A stretch of 64,000 nt of DNA from Catonia carolina (Eukaryota; Arthropoda; Insecta; Hemiptera; Achilidae): NCBI GenBank assembly GCA_035578175.1, contig JAQMRL010000002.1, forward strand, positions 95,830,748-95,894,747. Direction: 5' to 3'. A model generated the notes under the pieces. The model worked only from the letters and a program-made list of their open reading frames with translations. It made no database searches and was not told the origin of the DNA. How positions within the stretch are numbered: the stretch's first letter is position 1; every line of letters starts with the position of its first letter. The translations under genes were made by a program, and so were the position numbers. This document shows positions 11,602 to 19,848 of this stretch, one piece after another.

Positions 11602-14600
11602 CTAAAGGTCCAGAGGTTCGATGTAAGGGCGAACGTCGTCTTGATGCACTTTAGTCTTTTCGTTGTCGATGTTCACCCAGTATACGGGTCCAGCGCGATG
11701 CACAATTTGGTATGGTCCCTTCCAGCGGGGAGCAAAACCGGCGTGGAACCCAGCTATTTTCTTGGAAAGGGGGTGATGTCGAATGTACGTCTTTTGCCCT
11801 ACCTCGAAGGCTGGATTGTCGGTGGGAGGGTCACTCCGTTTAGCTTGGTACCGTTTGTGTTGGTCCCTAGCTGCCTGTTGCCGTTGAAGGGCGCCAGCTT
11901 GCCGTGTTACCGCAGCGTCTTCGTTGCTTTCGTGTGCCTTGAGGCCCCAGTCTCCTGGTCGGTGCAAGGTTTGACCGAATAACAATTCACTCGGGGCGTA
12001 GCCTGTAGCGATATTTCGCCGGTTTCGTAAGGAGAAGAGGACTGACGGTAAATGTTTTTCCCAGTTTCTATGTTGGCCGTCTAATCTTACTCGGAGGCCT
12101 TTCTTTATTTCCTGGTTTCGGCGTTCCGTGGGGTTTGCTCTGGGATGATATGCTGGCGTGGTCCAGTGTTTAGCTTTCCATCGGCTACAGGCATTCTTCC
12201 AGGAATGGCTGGTGAATTGGGTGCCGAGGTCAGTTAATATTTTGGCCGGGTAGCCCCATCGAGAGAATACTTCGTCTTCCATTTTCTTGATTACTGTGGG
12301 TGCGTGAGAGTTCGGTAGTGCGAATGCCTCGGTCCATCGAGAGAATAAATCGGTAGCCACCAGTAAGACGCGTTTTCTGTTCGGTGTTAGTGGGTATGGT
12401 CCCATTAAGTCCACGGCAACTGCTTCCCATGGGCGAGTTGGTTGTCTTGGGCGTTGTCCGGCGGTCCTTGGATGTGTATTTGCCTTGAACGTTGTACATA
12501 TGTAGCAATTTCCGACGTATTTATTGACCTCGTTCCTCAGGTTGGGCCATGTAAAATGTTTCATAATTTTATCCCCCGTCTCATCAGAGCCTGGGTGACC
12601 GGCAAGATCTTCGTCGTGGTAGTGATACAAAATTCTATCACGGTAGCTTGCCGGTACTACAATTTTCCAGTCTTCAGACTGGTCGCTATGTCGGAATTGT
12701 AATAAGTCTTCTGACACTCTGTGGCGTTTCAGGAATCTCTTCTCGATCCTAGATCGGCTCGCCGCAGGTAACTGGGAAAGCCGATCGATCTGCTGTTTCT
12801 TCTCTTCGATCGCCGGGTCTTGTGCTTGGATTTGCTTGATCTCTTCCACGAGAGTGTTTGGTTCTACGTCTATTTGTTGGATTGACGGGGGTTCTGGCGA
12901 CGTTTGAGGCTGCTCCGGTGGTGTGGCTCGGTCAGCGAGGTCAAATTCGTCGGGGTCTATCGTCTTTCCTGTAGGCTGGCGTGAGAGAGCATCGGGCAGC
13001 TCGTTCTTTTTCCCTGGGCAGTGTTCTATTCGGAATTTAAATTCTTGAAGTAACAAGGCCCACCTTGTTAGCTTGGCCCGGGAATCTTTTAACGTCGACA
13101 GCCATGTTAGGGCTTGACTGTCCGTTCGGAGAAGAAATTCCCGGTCCTCGAGATAGGGCCTGTATCTTTTCACTGCCCAGATTATTGCTAGACACTCCTG
13201 CTCGTTCGCATGATATCTCTGCTCGGTGGGACTTAGCTTAGCGCTCGCATAGGAAATAACTTGTCTCTGCTTTTCTTCGTCTTCTTGGTAGAGTACGGCC
13301 CCGAGGCCCAACTTGCTGGCGTCTGTTTGAAGAATTAATTGCCTTGTTGGGTCGGGGCGGTGTAAGGTTGTAATTTCCTTAACTGCGTCTTTTATCTTCT
13401 GGAAAGTGAGCGCGGCTGATTCGTCCCATCGCCATCTAGAGTTTTTGGCCAGTAGGTTGGTTAGTGGTGCGCTTAGTTCTGCCATTCTTGGAATGAATTC
13501 ACGCAGCCAGTTTACTACTCCGAGGAATTGTCTCAATTGTTTCTTATTGGTAGGAGGTTGGGCCTCTTCCACAGCCATGACATTCTCGGGGAGCGGTTGA
13601 TTGCCTTCCGGGGTGACAGAGTGCCCAAGGTAGTTTGTACTGTCTTTACCGAAATGGCATTTTTCCAGTGCGCAAGTTAGATGATATGCATCGAGTCGTT
13701 CAAGTATTCTAGAGAGATGCAGTATGTGTTCTTCCCAGTCGTTGCTAAAAACGATGACATCGTCGAGGTAGGCCGAACAGAAATCCTCTAGACCGCTGAG
13801 GACTGAGTTCATCATTTTCTGAAAAGTACTGGGAGCATTCTTTAGACCGAAAGGCATAACGGTGAATTGGAGCTTCTCTCCCTGCGGTGTCGTGAAAGCC
13901 GTATACGGTCGTGATTCAGGCTCGAGCGGTACTTGCCAGTACCCGGTTTTGAGATCGAGAGTTGTGAACACCTTAGCTTTTCCGATGGCCTTCAGGGCAT
14001 CGTGAATATTTACTTGCGGCGGCGTCTCGTTCTCGGTCACCTCGTTTAAACGTCGGTAGTCGATGCACAGTCTATTGGCGCCTGATTTCTTCTTTACCAC
14101 CACGATCGGGGAATTGAATGGTGTATCGGCCGGTTCTACGTAGCCCTTCTCCTTCATAATTTTAACCTCTTCTTTGATACTTTGTAATTTCTCTGTTGAG
14201 TATCTGTAGGGTCTGGTATAAATGGGCCGTGTGTTTGTGAGAGTTATTTTGTGGGTCGCAGCATTTGTCGGTTGGGGAGGCGAGACTTCGTGAAATACAG
14301 AGCTGTAGGTTTCGAGAAGCTCGATCAGCGGACCCACGTGTGACTGGGGCGCGGAGTGTTGAATATTCTCCGTGTCCAGTGTTGTTTCCTGGGCCCGTGA
14401 TTTTGGTTGCCAAAATACTGCTTGCCTTTTCTTCTCTCCGTAGAGCAACCGACTAGCCTCGAAATCCAAACAGGCATGTTGGTTCCGAAGCCAGGGCTGC
14501 CCCAAGATCACATCTTCTCTTAGGTTGTCCACGATGTAGAAGTTAACAATTGTAGGTTCTCGGTTTATTTTTATTTCTATTGCTGCGTCTCCCCGAATTT

Positions 14601-14937
14601 CGCACACTGCATCAGTAGTAGCGAGGTGGATGGCCGCATCCAGTGGGGTTGGAACAGCTTCTGGCGGCAGGTGTCGTGTGTTCATGAAATTATGTGTTGC
14701 GGCGGAATCTAAAAGTGCGTGGACTGGTTTCTTCCCGATGTGGATCGTAATCCTTGGCAAGGGAGTGTTAGATTCGGCCGTGATGTGTGCAATACCGATC
14801 GTAGTGGGTGTTGTAGCAATCTTTGGAGTCGTTTCTGTTTTTACTTCGGTCGCCCCTGAGGCTGGCTGTGGATCGGGGCAGAATTTCTCACAGCTCCTTC
14901 GTTTCCCTGCTCTCTTTTCGCCTGGTAGACCGGGCAA
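11602..14937 (-). CDS. pol: Pol polyprotein of the Ty3/gypsy element (protease, RT, RNase H, integrase)
   Basis: Uninterrupted 1111-codon frame. Numbering from the first Met of the open frame: aspartic protease with LLDSAATHNF near residues 75-84 (D77); reverse transcriptase with TLDLKTGYWQ (D328) and YLDD (390-393); RNase H from QTDAS (D539) with DSQ at D606; integrase zinc finger H774, H781, C811, C814; integrase core D843, D903, E938 with the expected 34-residue D-E gap; then a GPY/F-type segment (RWKGPYQIV) near the C-terminus. All catalytic residues are present. The protease has DSAA rather than the more usual DSGA/DTGA, and the integrase has TDLG where TDNG is common. The frame lies -1 relative to gag, so translation probably enters by frameshifting at 14901-14907 rather than at its own Met. 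The domain order RT-RNaseH-IN places it in Ty3/gypsy rather than Copia. Confidence 0.95.
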   Translation of the reverse strand: MPGLPGEKRAGKRRSCEKFCPDPQPASGATEVKTETTPKIATTPTTIGIAHITAESNTPLPRITIHIGKKPVHALLDSAATHNFMNTRHLPPEAVPTPLDAAIHLATTDAVCEIRGDAAIEIKINREPTIVNFYIVDNLREDVILGQPWLRNQHACLDFEASRLLYGEKKRQAVFWQPKSRAQETTLDTENIQHSAPQSHVGPLIELLETYSSVFHEVSPPQPTNAATHKITLTNTRPIYTRPYRYSTEKLQSIKEEVKIMKEKGYVEPADTPFNSPIVVVKKKSGANRLCIDYRRLNEVTENETPPQVNIHDALKAIGKAKVFTTLDLKTGYWQVPLEPESRPYTAFTTPQGEKLQFTVMPFGLKNAPSTFQKMMNSVLSGLEDFCSAYLDDVIVFSNDWEEHILHLSRILERLDAYHLTCALEKCHFGKDSTNYLGHSVTPEGNQPLPENVMAVEEAQPPTNKKQLRQFLGVVNWLREFIPRMAELSAPLTNLLAKNSRWRWDESAALTFQKIKDAVKEITTLHRPDPTRQLILQTDASKLGLGAVLYQEDEEKQRQVISYASAKLSPTEQRYHANEQECLAIIWAVKRYRPYLEDREFLLRTDSQALTWLSTLKDSRAKLTRWALLLQEFKFRIEHCPGKKNELPDALSRQPTGKTIDPDEFDLADRATPPEQPQTSPEPPSIQQIDVEPNTLVEEIKQIQAQDPAIEEKKQQIDRLSQLPAASRSRIEKRFLKRHRVSEDLLQFRHSDQSEDWKIVVPASYRDRILYHYHDEDLAGHPGSDETGDKIMKHFTWPNLRNEVNKYVGNCYICTTFKANTHPRTAGQRPRQPTRPWEAVAVDLMGPYPLTPNRKRVLLVATDLFSRWTEAFALPNSHAPTVIKKMEDEVFSRWGYPAKILTDLGTQFTSHSWKNACSRWKAKHWTTPAYHPRANPTERRNQEIKKGLRVRLDGQHRNWEKHLPSVLFSLRNRRNIATGYAPSELLFGQTLHRPGDWGLKAHESNEDAAVTRQAGALQRQQAARDQHKRYQAKRSDPPTDNPAFEVGQKTYIRHHPLSKKIAGFHAGFAPRWKGPYQIVHRAGPVYWVNIDNEKTKVHQDDVRPYIEPLDL

Positions 14938-15188
14938 TCACGGTGCCAGTGCCGCTCCGGGCAATAGTGACACTTCGGTATGTTTTGGCTCAGCGGCGTC
15001 GGGCGTGTTGTGTTTTGCGGCGTCGGGCGAGTAGCAGCAGGTTGCGTCGTACGGGTGGTATTTGTTTGTGCTGGGGTCATATTGCTGCCGCTATGTTTCG
15101 TCTGGTCACTTTCAAATTCGGTGGCATACATTATGAGTTCTTCTACATTATCGGGCCTCGCAGCACGGACTTGATGATGACGGACCAT
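14841..15188 (-). CDS. gag: Truncated Gag (end of capsid plus nucleocapsid zinc knuckle)
   Basis: Open 115-codon frame. The first ~30 residues (PDNVEELIMYATEFES) look like the end of a Ty3/gypsy capsid. A Thr/Pro/Gln-rich linker follows, then a zinc knuckle CHYCPERHWHRDC, spaced CX2CX3HX4C, one residue short of the retroviral consensus. A normal gag in this group has about 300 more residues before this point. Here the primer-binding site lies under 100 bp upstream of the Met, so the N-terminal and most of the capsid region is missing. The frame stays open upstream to a stop near 15270 but has no earlier ATG. It overlaps pol by 97 bp. Confidence 0.85.
   Translation of the reverse strand: MVRHHQVRAARPDNVEELIMYATEFESDQTKHSGSNMTPAQTNTTRTTQPAATRPTPQNTTRPTPLSQNIPKCHYCPERHWHRDCPVYQAKREQGNEGAVRNSAPIHSQPQGRPK
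14852..14907 (-). promoter_or_regulatory. Programmed -1 ribosomal frameshift signal (gag to pol)
   Basis: On the minus strand, GGGAAAC (14907 to 14901) is an X XXY YYZ heptamer in the gag frame (CAG GGA AAC). A 6-nt spacer follows (14900-14895). Stem 1 pairs GCTGTG (14894-14889) with CACAGC (14870-14865). Within its loop GCCCC (14879-14875) pairs with GGGGC (14856-14852), which makes an H-type pseudoknot with loops of 9, 4 and 8 nt. The pol frame is exactly -1 relative to gag. Slip site, spacer and pseudoknot all match the known retroviral arrangement. The folding was done by eye. Confidence 0.8.
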
Positions 15189-15285
15189 GATGATGGATGA
15201 TGGGCGCCACTGGTTTATACTTTCCAGAAAGTGTTGAAGGCGGCTAGCTGGTCGTGGATCCCTCGTAGGTCGCTACGAAGTCGAG

Positions 15286-15303
15286 GCCCCACGTTGGGCG
15301 CCA
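15286..15303 (-). other. Primer-binding site, tRNA-Lys
   Basis: The plus strand reads GCCCCACGTTGGGCGCCA, which matches the 3' end of insect tRNA-Lys(CUU) including CCA, as recalled. The minus strand is therefore complementary over 18 nt. It lies 4 nt inside the 5' LTR, the expected place for priming minus-strand DNA synthesis. Confidence 0.85.
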
Positions 15304-15307
15304 AACT

Positions 15308-16426
15308 TGACACCAGGCGGGCGGCGGAGGGAGCGAGGAGGCTCTCAAAGAGTCGTTCGCCGGCCTGAGTCAGTGCTGGGTAGCGGTTTGCAACCTTGGT
15401 GAGCAATACATTGGTGGCCCTGAAAAGGGCCGTTTTATGATGGTTAGATTGTGCTTCTAACGGCGGTCGCTGTACGTCAAGGCACGGCAGGCTTTTCGGC
15501 GTTCGGTCATGGTGTTTTCTATGGAAGAGACTTCGAGAGGATACTGAATAAGTGGGAGTCGGGGATCGTTCGATTGAATTATGGTATTGCGGGGAAGGTT
15601 ACAGTAGGGTTTAGGAATATTGTCAAGAGCGACGAAAAAGGTTTTAGGGCGGAATTTACGGGGTGTTGGAGGGAGAGGGGTGACTAATGTGGTTGGCAAT
15701 GCGATCAACGGGAGGTGAGTAAAATAACGAGTAGGAGAAGGAGGGGGATGGTTAGGTGGTGCAGTGACGGTAGATGACGGAGCCGGCCCTGGCGCGACGG
15801 TTAAACTAAGTGATGCGACGGGGCGAGGAGATCTCTGCTGCAGTGACGAGGTTGTCCGTTCGGCGAGTCGTTGTTGTCGGGCTCGGCGGTGTTGCTCCTT
15901 TTTACCTCCCCGGCGTCTTGACATAAGCAGGTTGGAATCGGGAAAAATTATAAATTAACCTTAAGGATGACGGCCCTTAAAAGGGTCGTTTATGTAGAAA
16001 GCTTAGGTCGTGGAGGACTGTTCGCATGGGTGCGAACCTCCGCTATTCCCGAGAGAAACAGCGAAGCACCGCCTGGGGCGAACCCGGCGAAGCGACTAAT
16101 TGCCGCTGGAACAGCGGACGGCCCGTCGTGGGCAAGCAGGAGACATCAGAAATGAAGCGAGAAGACTTGGTTTTCCTTATAGAGTTTCTTCGGCTGGAGC
16201 TGTGTTGTCTAGTTGTGTCCCTCTTGACTGCTGGTGTAAGACTGCTCTGTGTGTGAAAACTACTTGCTTATATACTGTTAGGTTGTCCAACCTGTAACCA
16301 ATCAGAGGGCAGCATGGCGAGCCGGCTCCTGATTGGTCCGAGTCTGGACAACTTGTTTCTGTAAATTGCATGTGTGTTGTGTGTGTGTTAGTGCGTATAC
16401 TGGTTAGGCTTGACTGTGTTGTATCA
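15308..16426 (-). repeat. 5' LTR of the gypsy element
   Basis: Element-sense 5' LTR, beginning TGATACAAC and ending GGTGTCA. It should hold the promoter and polyadenylation signals, though I could not pick out a convincing TATA box or AATAAA. The 155-codon Pro/Arg-rich frame (15457-15924, minus) is the same as in the other LTR. Confidence 0.95.
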
Positions 16427-16430
16427 CTTT

Positions 16431-17560
16431 TCAACCAAAAACTATTTAGAAAGGAATTCGTGCACATTGTAAAATGTTTCATCAGTCAAGTATTGTTTTA
16501 GCTTTTTTTTCAAAATGACAAATTGTCACAACTTTTTAAACCTTGAGGCAATTTATTGATGTATTTCCTACCTGCATAAGTCGGTTTTTGTTCAAACAAT
16601 TTAGTGTTAAGATTAGCAACATAATAATCAATTGTTTCTTATCATTTTATTTAGAACATCTAAATTCTGTAAAAAGGTATTTTGCTTTACGTACATTATC
16701 ACTTCAAAAATCGACAAAGAAGGAACTGTGAGTAATTGCAGCTCTTTAAATAGTGATCTGCATGAGGTAAGGTTGACTCCCATCATACACCTGACAGCTT
16801 TTTTTCTGTATTCTAAAAACTCTTTTCATGTTACACTGTGATGAACTACCCCATACTAATATGGCACACTTTATATGAGATAAAATTAAACCATGATAAG
16901 CTGCTAAAAGCAATTTTTTATCATTTAATCCGGCAATTTGTTTTAATGCAAATACCCCAGATATTTCACCACAAATTTAATCGATATAATAATCCCACGA
17001 TAAAGTCCTATCTAGTGACACTCCTAGAAACTTCAATGTTTGCACATGATCTAGGATATTATTTTGTATAAAGACATCCACTTCTCCGTTTTCCCTTACA
17101 TTGTGTTTGTTTTTGAACTGTAAGTACTGACACTTTTTCCCATTAACTGTTAACATTAATTCATTTAGAAATTCGACTACAGATTCTATGCTGATATGTG
17201 TATTCACTTCAAGATTATCTACCAGTAAACTTTTGTTTATGATTGTTTATCAGCAAACAATAAAGCTCTACTGTTGGGTAAGATTTTTGGTAATATATAT
17301 ACACAACCAAAAACAAAATGGGACCTAAAATTGAATCCTGTGGAACACCAGCTTTGACATCAAGCTTTTCAGACAAAATTTTTGTAAGTTCCCCCTGACT
17401 ACTCTAGTTATTTCTACGCACTGTACTCTACCTACCAGGTAAGACTGAAACCATTTGACTACTCTAGTTGTTTCTACACACTGTACTCTACCTACCAGGT
17501 AAGACTGAAACCATTTAAGTTCTATACGTCCCTAATACCTAATGACTAACTTGTTGCTGT
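16431..17560 (-). pseudogene. Jockey/CR1-like LINE, C-terminal RT region, decayed
   Basis: Read right to left in shifting frames: LKWFQSYLVGR, then VPQDSILGPILF (usually GVPQGSILGPLLF, the palm motif), then MLTVNGKKCQYLQF and LKFLGVSLDRTLSWDYYI, then AAYHGLILSHIKCAILVWG, then a C-terminal stretch ending at a TAG at 16442-16444. These are the ordered hallmarks of a Jockey/CR1-type LINE RT and tail. Internal stops and frameshifts are frequent, and a 60-bp tandem duplication (17401-17520) interrupts the thumb side. The gypsy element inserted about 15 bp past the stop. 5'-truncated and non-functional. Confidence 0.85.
17401..17520. repeat. 60-bp tandem duplication
   Basis: 17401-17460 and 17461-17520 are adjacent copies that differ at only a few positions, and both contain ACTCTACCTACCAGGTAAG. 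They lie inside the LINE relic. Confidence 0.95.
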
Positions 17561-17708
17561 TGGTACAGTGATTTCATATGTATATGAAGATCAAGATGTG
17601 GAGCCACATTACAAAAACATCACAGTATATTTTTATTTTATTACAAACTGCAATCCTGAAAGCTAAGTAAAACAGCTAGGATGTAGCTTACCATTACTTA
17701 TATATTTT

Positions 17709-18096
17709 TTATCAAACATCCTATGTAGGATTATCAACAGCCATGTTATTTCAAATTGAAATATGTGTTTCTAATCCATCAGAACACAAAAACAGTAAAC
17801 ACCAATGTTTAGAACACTTTCAAGTATCTTGTATACATCTTCAGCAATTAAAAAAATTTTCACAATCAAAATTTAACTGATCTCCTTATCTGCCATGTTA
17901 GGAGCAGGAAGTTTTAAATTTTTATGGTAAAAACAATTTTAAATTACTGATGTGTACAAGATAAGTACAAGATACACAAAAGTGCTCTAAACATTGGTAA
18001 GTATTTACTGTTACCATATTCTGGTGGTTTAGAAATTTATATTTCAATGTTTAATAATACTACAGTTGATAATCCTATATAGGATATTTGATACAA
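17709..18096. mobile_element. Small foldback (inverted-repeat) element
   Basis: The left arm from ATCAAACATCCTATGTAGG at 17711 to about 17850 is the imperfect reverse complement of about 17945-18094 (CCTATATAGGATATTTGAT). Both arms contain ACCAATGTTTAGA and TATCTTGTA. The centre is about 90 bp of AT-rich sequence. Consistent with a MITE; target duplication not resolved. Confidence 0.7.
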
Positions 18097-19482
18097 TTAA
18101 ATAATTTCAATATTTTTATATATTATACATATAGATCCAAAATAGTTGCCAATAACCTTAGCAGTTTAAATTGTGAACTCCATAAATAATTATACTACAT
18201 TAACATTCACTACAAAACAATTGAAATAAAGTATAAACCCTGTGCTAAGTTTTTTCTGTGGTAAAAGTAGAAGCATTCTTTCAAGCACCAGATGTATGGT
18301 CAGCAGCAAGTGTTAACTTAATGTGCAAAGCTTGATGCCAGTGGTGTTACTCTGAACAATACCAGGTGCCAAAGAGACAGCATATTTCTACATAATTTTA
18401 AACATTTATTAAATAATCTGGCACCCTTCCGCAGCTACCACAATATGCGCAGGCATCCAGAAAAAGATATTCTTCCTTCACGTAAAGATTGTCCTTAGAT
18501 ACCTACCTGCTTGTGGAAATTATGTATTGATTTTCAAACCAATAGACTTTTTTAATTTAATTATTTATTGATATTTTTTATGCTCTTTTTACTTTTAATA
18601 AACAAGGTTTGTAACAGACATTGTGTTAAAGTTTTAATTTATATTTCAGTGAATTGTAGCTTTGGTACCGGCCAATAAAAACAAGTCTTTGGTTTCTTAT
18701 AAAAAAATTCTTTAATTTACTAAATAAATAACAAAAATGGGAGTGGTAGTAGGCACAATCACAAGATCCCATGGACTACACGATACCAGTAGGTGTCAAG
18801 GTATTCTCTCTGAATTGCTGCAGAGCTGAAAATGTTAACACACTTTTTGAGATAAATCTGGTAAAAATGAAATACCAGTGGAGAAAGAGAGAAAAATACA
18901 CACTCAAGCATTTTCTTATGCATTATACTGCTGAAAAGGACAGTAATGAACATCAATACTTAAAAGAAACTGGAAATTTAACAATTTACTATCTTATAAT
19001 ATAATCAGGCAGACAAATCTGAGTCTATTAATATTATTGAAAAATACCAGATGATATTCTTTGAATTTCACTCATCTCGAACCGGTTTAGCTTCAGAATG
19101 ATTAAAAAAAATTCAGTTTAAGCCATTCATAAAAATATGCTTTTTCCAAGTCAAAGATGGTTCTTTTGTGTTGTAAACCCCTCTCATCAAGTCAAGTTTC
19201 TGTGTATTTATTTCAAAAACATTTTCATTGTTTTAGAAAACAGCTTAAAAGTTTAATATATTTTAAACTTTTTCAAGTTGTAGTTACATGCATTAAGTGA
19301 TTGAATTTTAAAAAACCGTTTAGTCACTGCAGCAACACATTTTATGACTACTGCTCCAAGCCTCTTGACGATTTAGTGATCACTAAAAACATCAGTAATT
19401 TATCAAGCTGGGACTAACGTAGAAATCAGGAGCAATGTGTGAACTACTTGTTAATAAAAAAATAACAGTTTTATATATAAAT
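18097..19482. other. Intergenic DNA
   Basis: No supported gene. A 77-codon open frame at 18771-19004 has no recognisable similarity and an opposing frame of similar length; I treat both as chance. Confidence 0.45.
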
Positions 19483-19488
19483 TTTATT
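19483..19488 (-). terminator. Possible polyadenylation signal of the 19.8-26.6 kb gene
   Basis: AATAAA on the minus strand, about 360 bases after the stop codon at 19849-19851. In AT-rich DNA this hexamer is common, so the assignment is tentative. Confidence 0.35.
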
Positions 19489-19848
19489 GTGATATTATGC
19501 ACAATTTAATTATTACATTGTGGTTAAAAATCATTATACACAAACAGAAATTGCAAAACAAATAATACATATATCTATACATTAAAAATTATATAACTAA
19601 ATTATGTGACTTTACAAACATACAAACTGTCATTATAAAAAAATAACAAATTGTTAGAAAAATAAATAAAAAGAACACCCTTCTATAATTAATACACCTT
19701 CATGCCCATTTACATTTTCATTCTATTTTTAACAACTAATAACTCATTAACATTTGTATATAATAACAGGTACAAAAAATATTGTCAGATTTTAACAAAA
19801 GAAATTGACATAATTTCATCACAATCTAAAAAATGAAACCTTACAATA

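Larger units (their letters stand above)
10051..16426 (-). mobile_element. Ty3/gypsy LTR retrotransposon, Osvaldo-like, 6.4 kb
   Basis: Complete insertion on the minus strand. Two 1119-bp direct LTRs (10051-11169 and 15308-16426) begin TG and end CA in element sense. CTTT flanks both sides (10047-10050 and 16427-16430), a 4-bp target duplication typical of Ty3/gypsy integrases. Reading right to left: 5' LTR, tRNA-Lys primer-binding site, truncated gag, -1 frameshift site, pol (protease, RT, RNase H, integrase), a 117-bp tandem duplication, polypurine tract, 3' LTR. No env frame fits in the roughly 420 bp after pol. The only LTR difference I found is position 10793 (T) against 16050 (C), so the insertion is recent. 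The tRNA-Lys site and long LTRs recall Osvaldo; the lineage call is inference. Most of the capsid domain of gag is absent, so this copy is probably not autonomous. Confidence 0.95.

Noticed and set aside
11413..11982. 189-codon plus-strand open frame
   Set aside because: Antisense shadow of pol plus the tandem repeat. Not retained as a gene.
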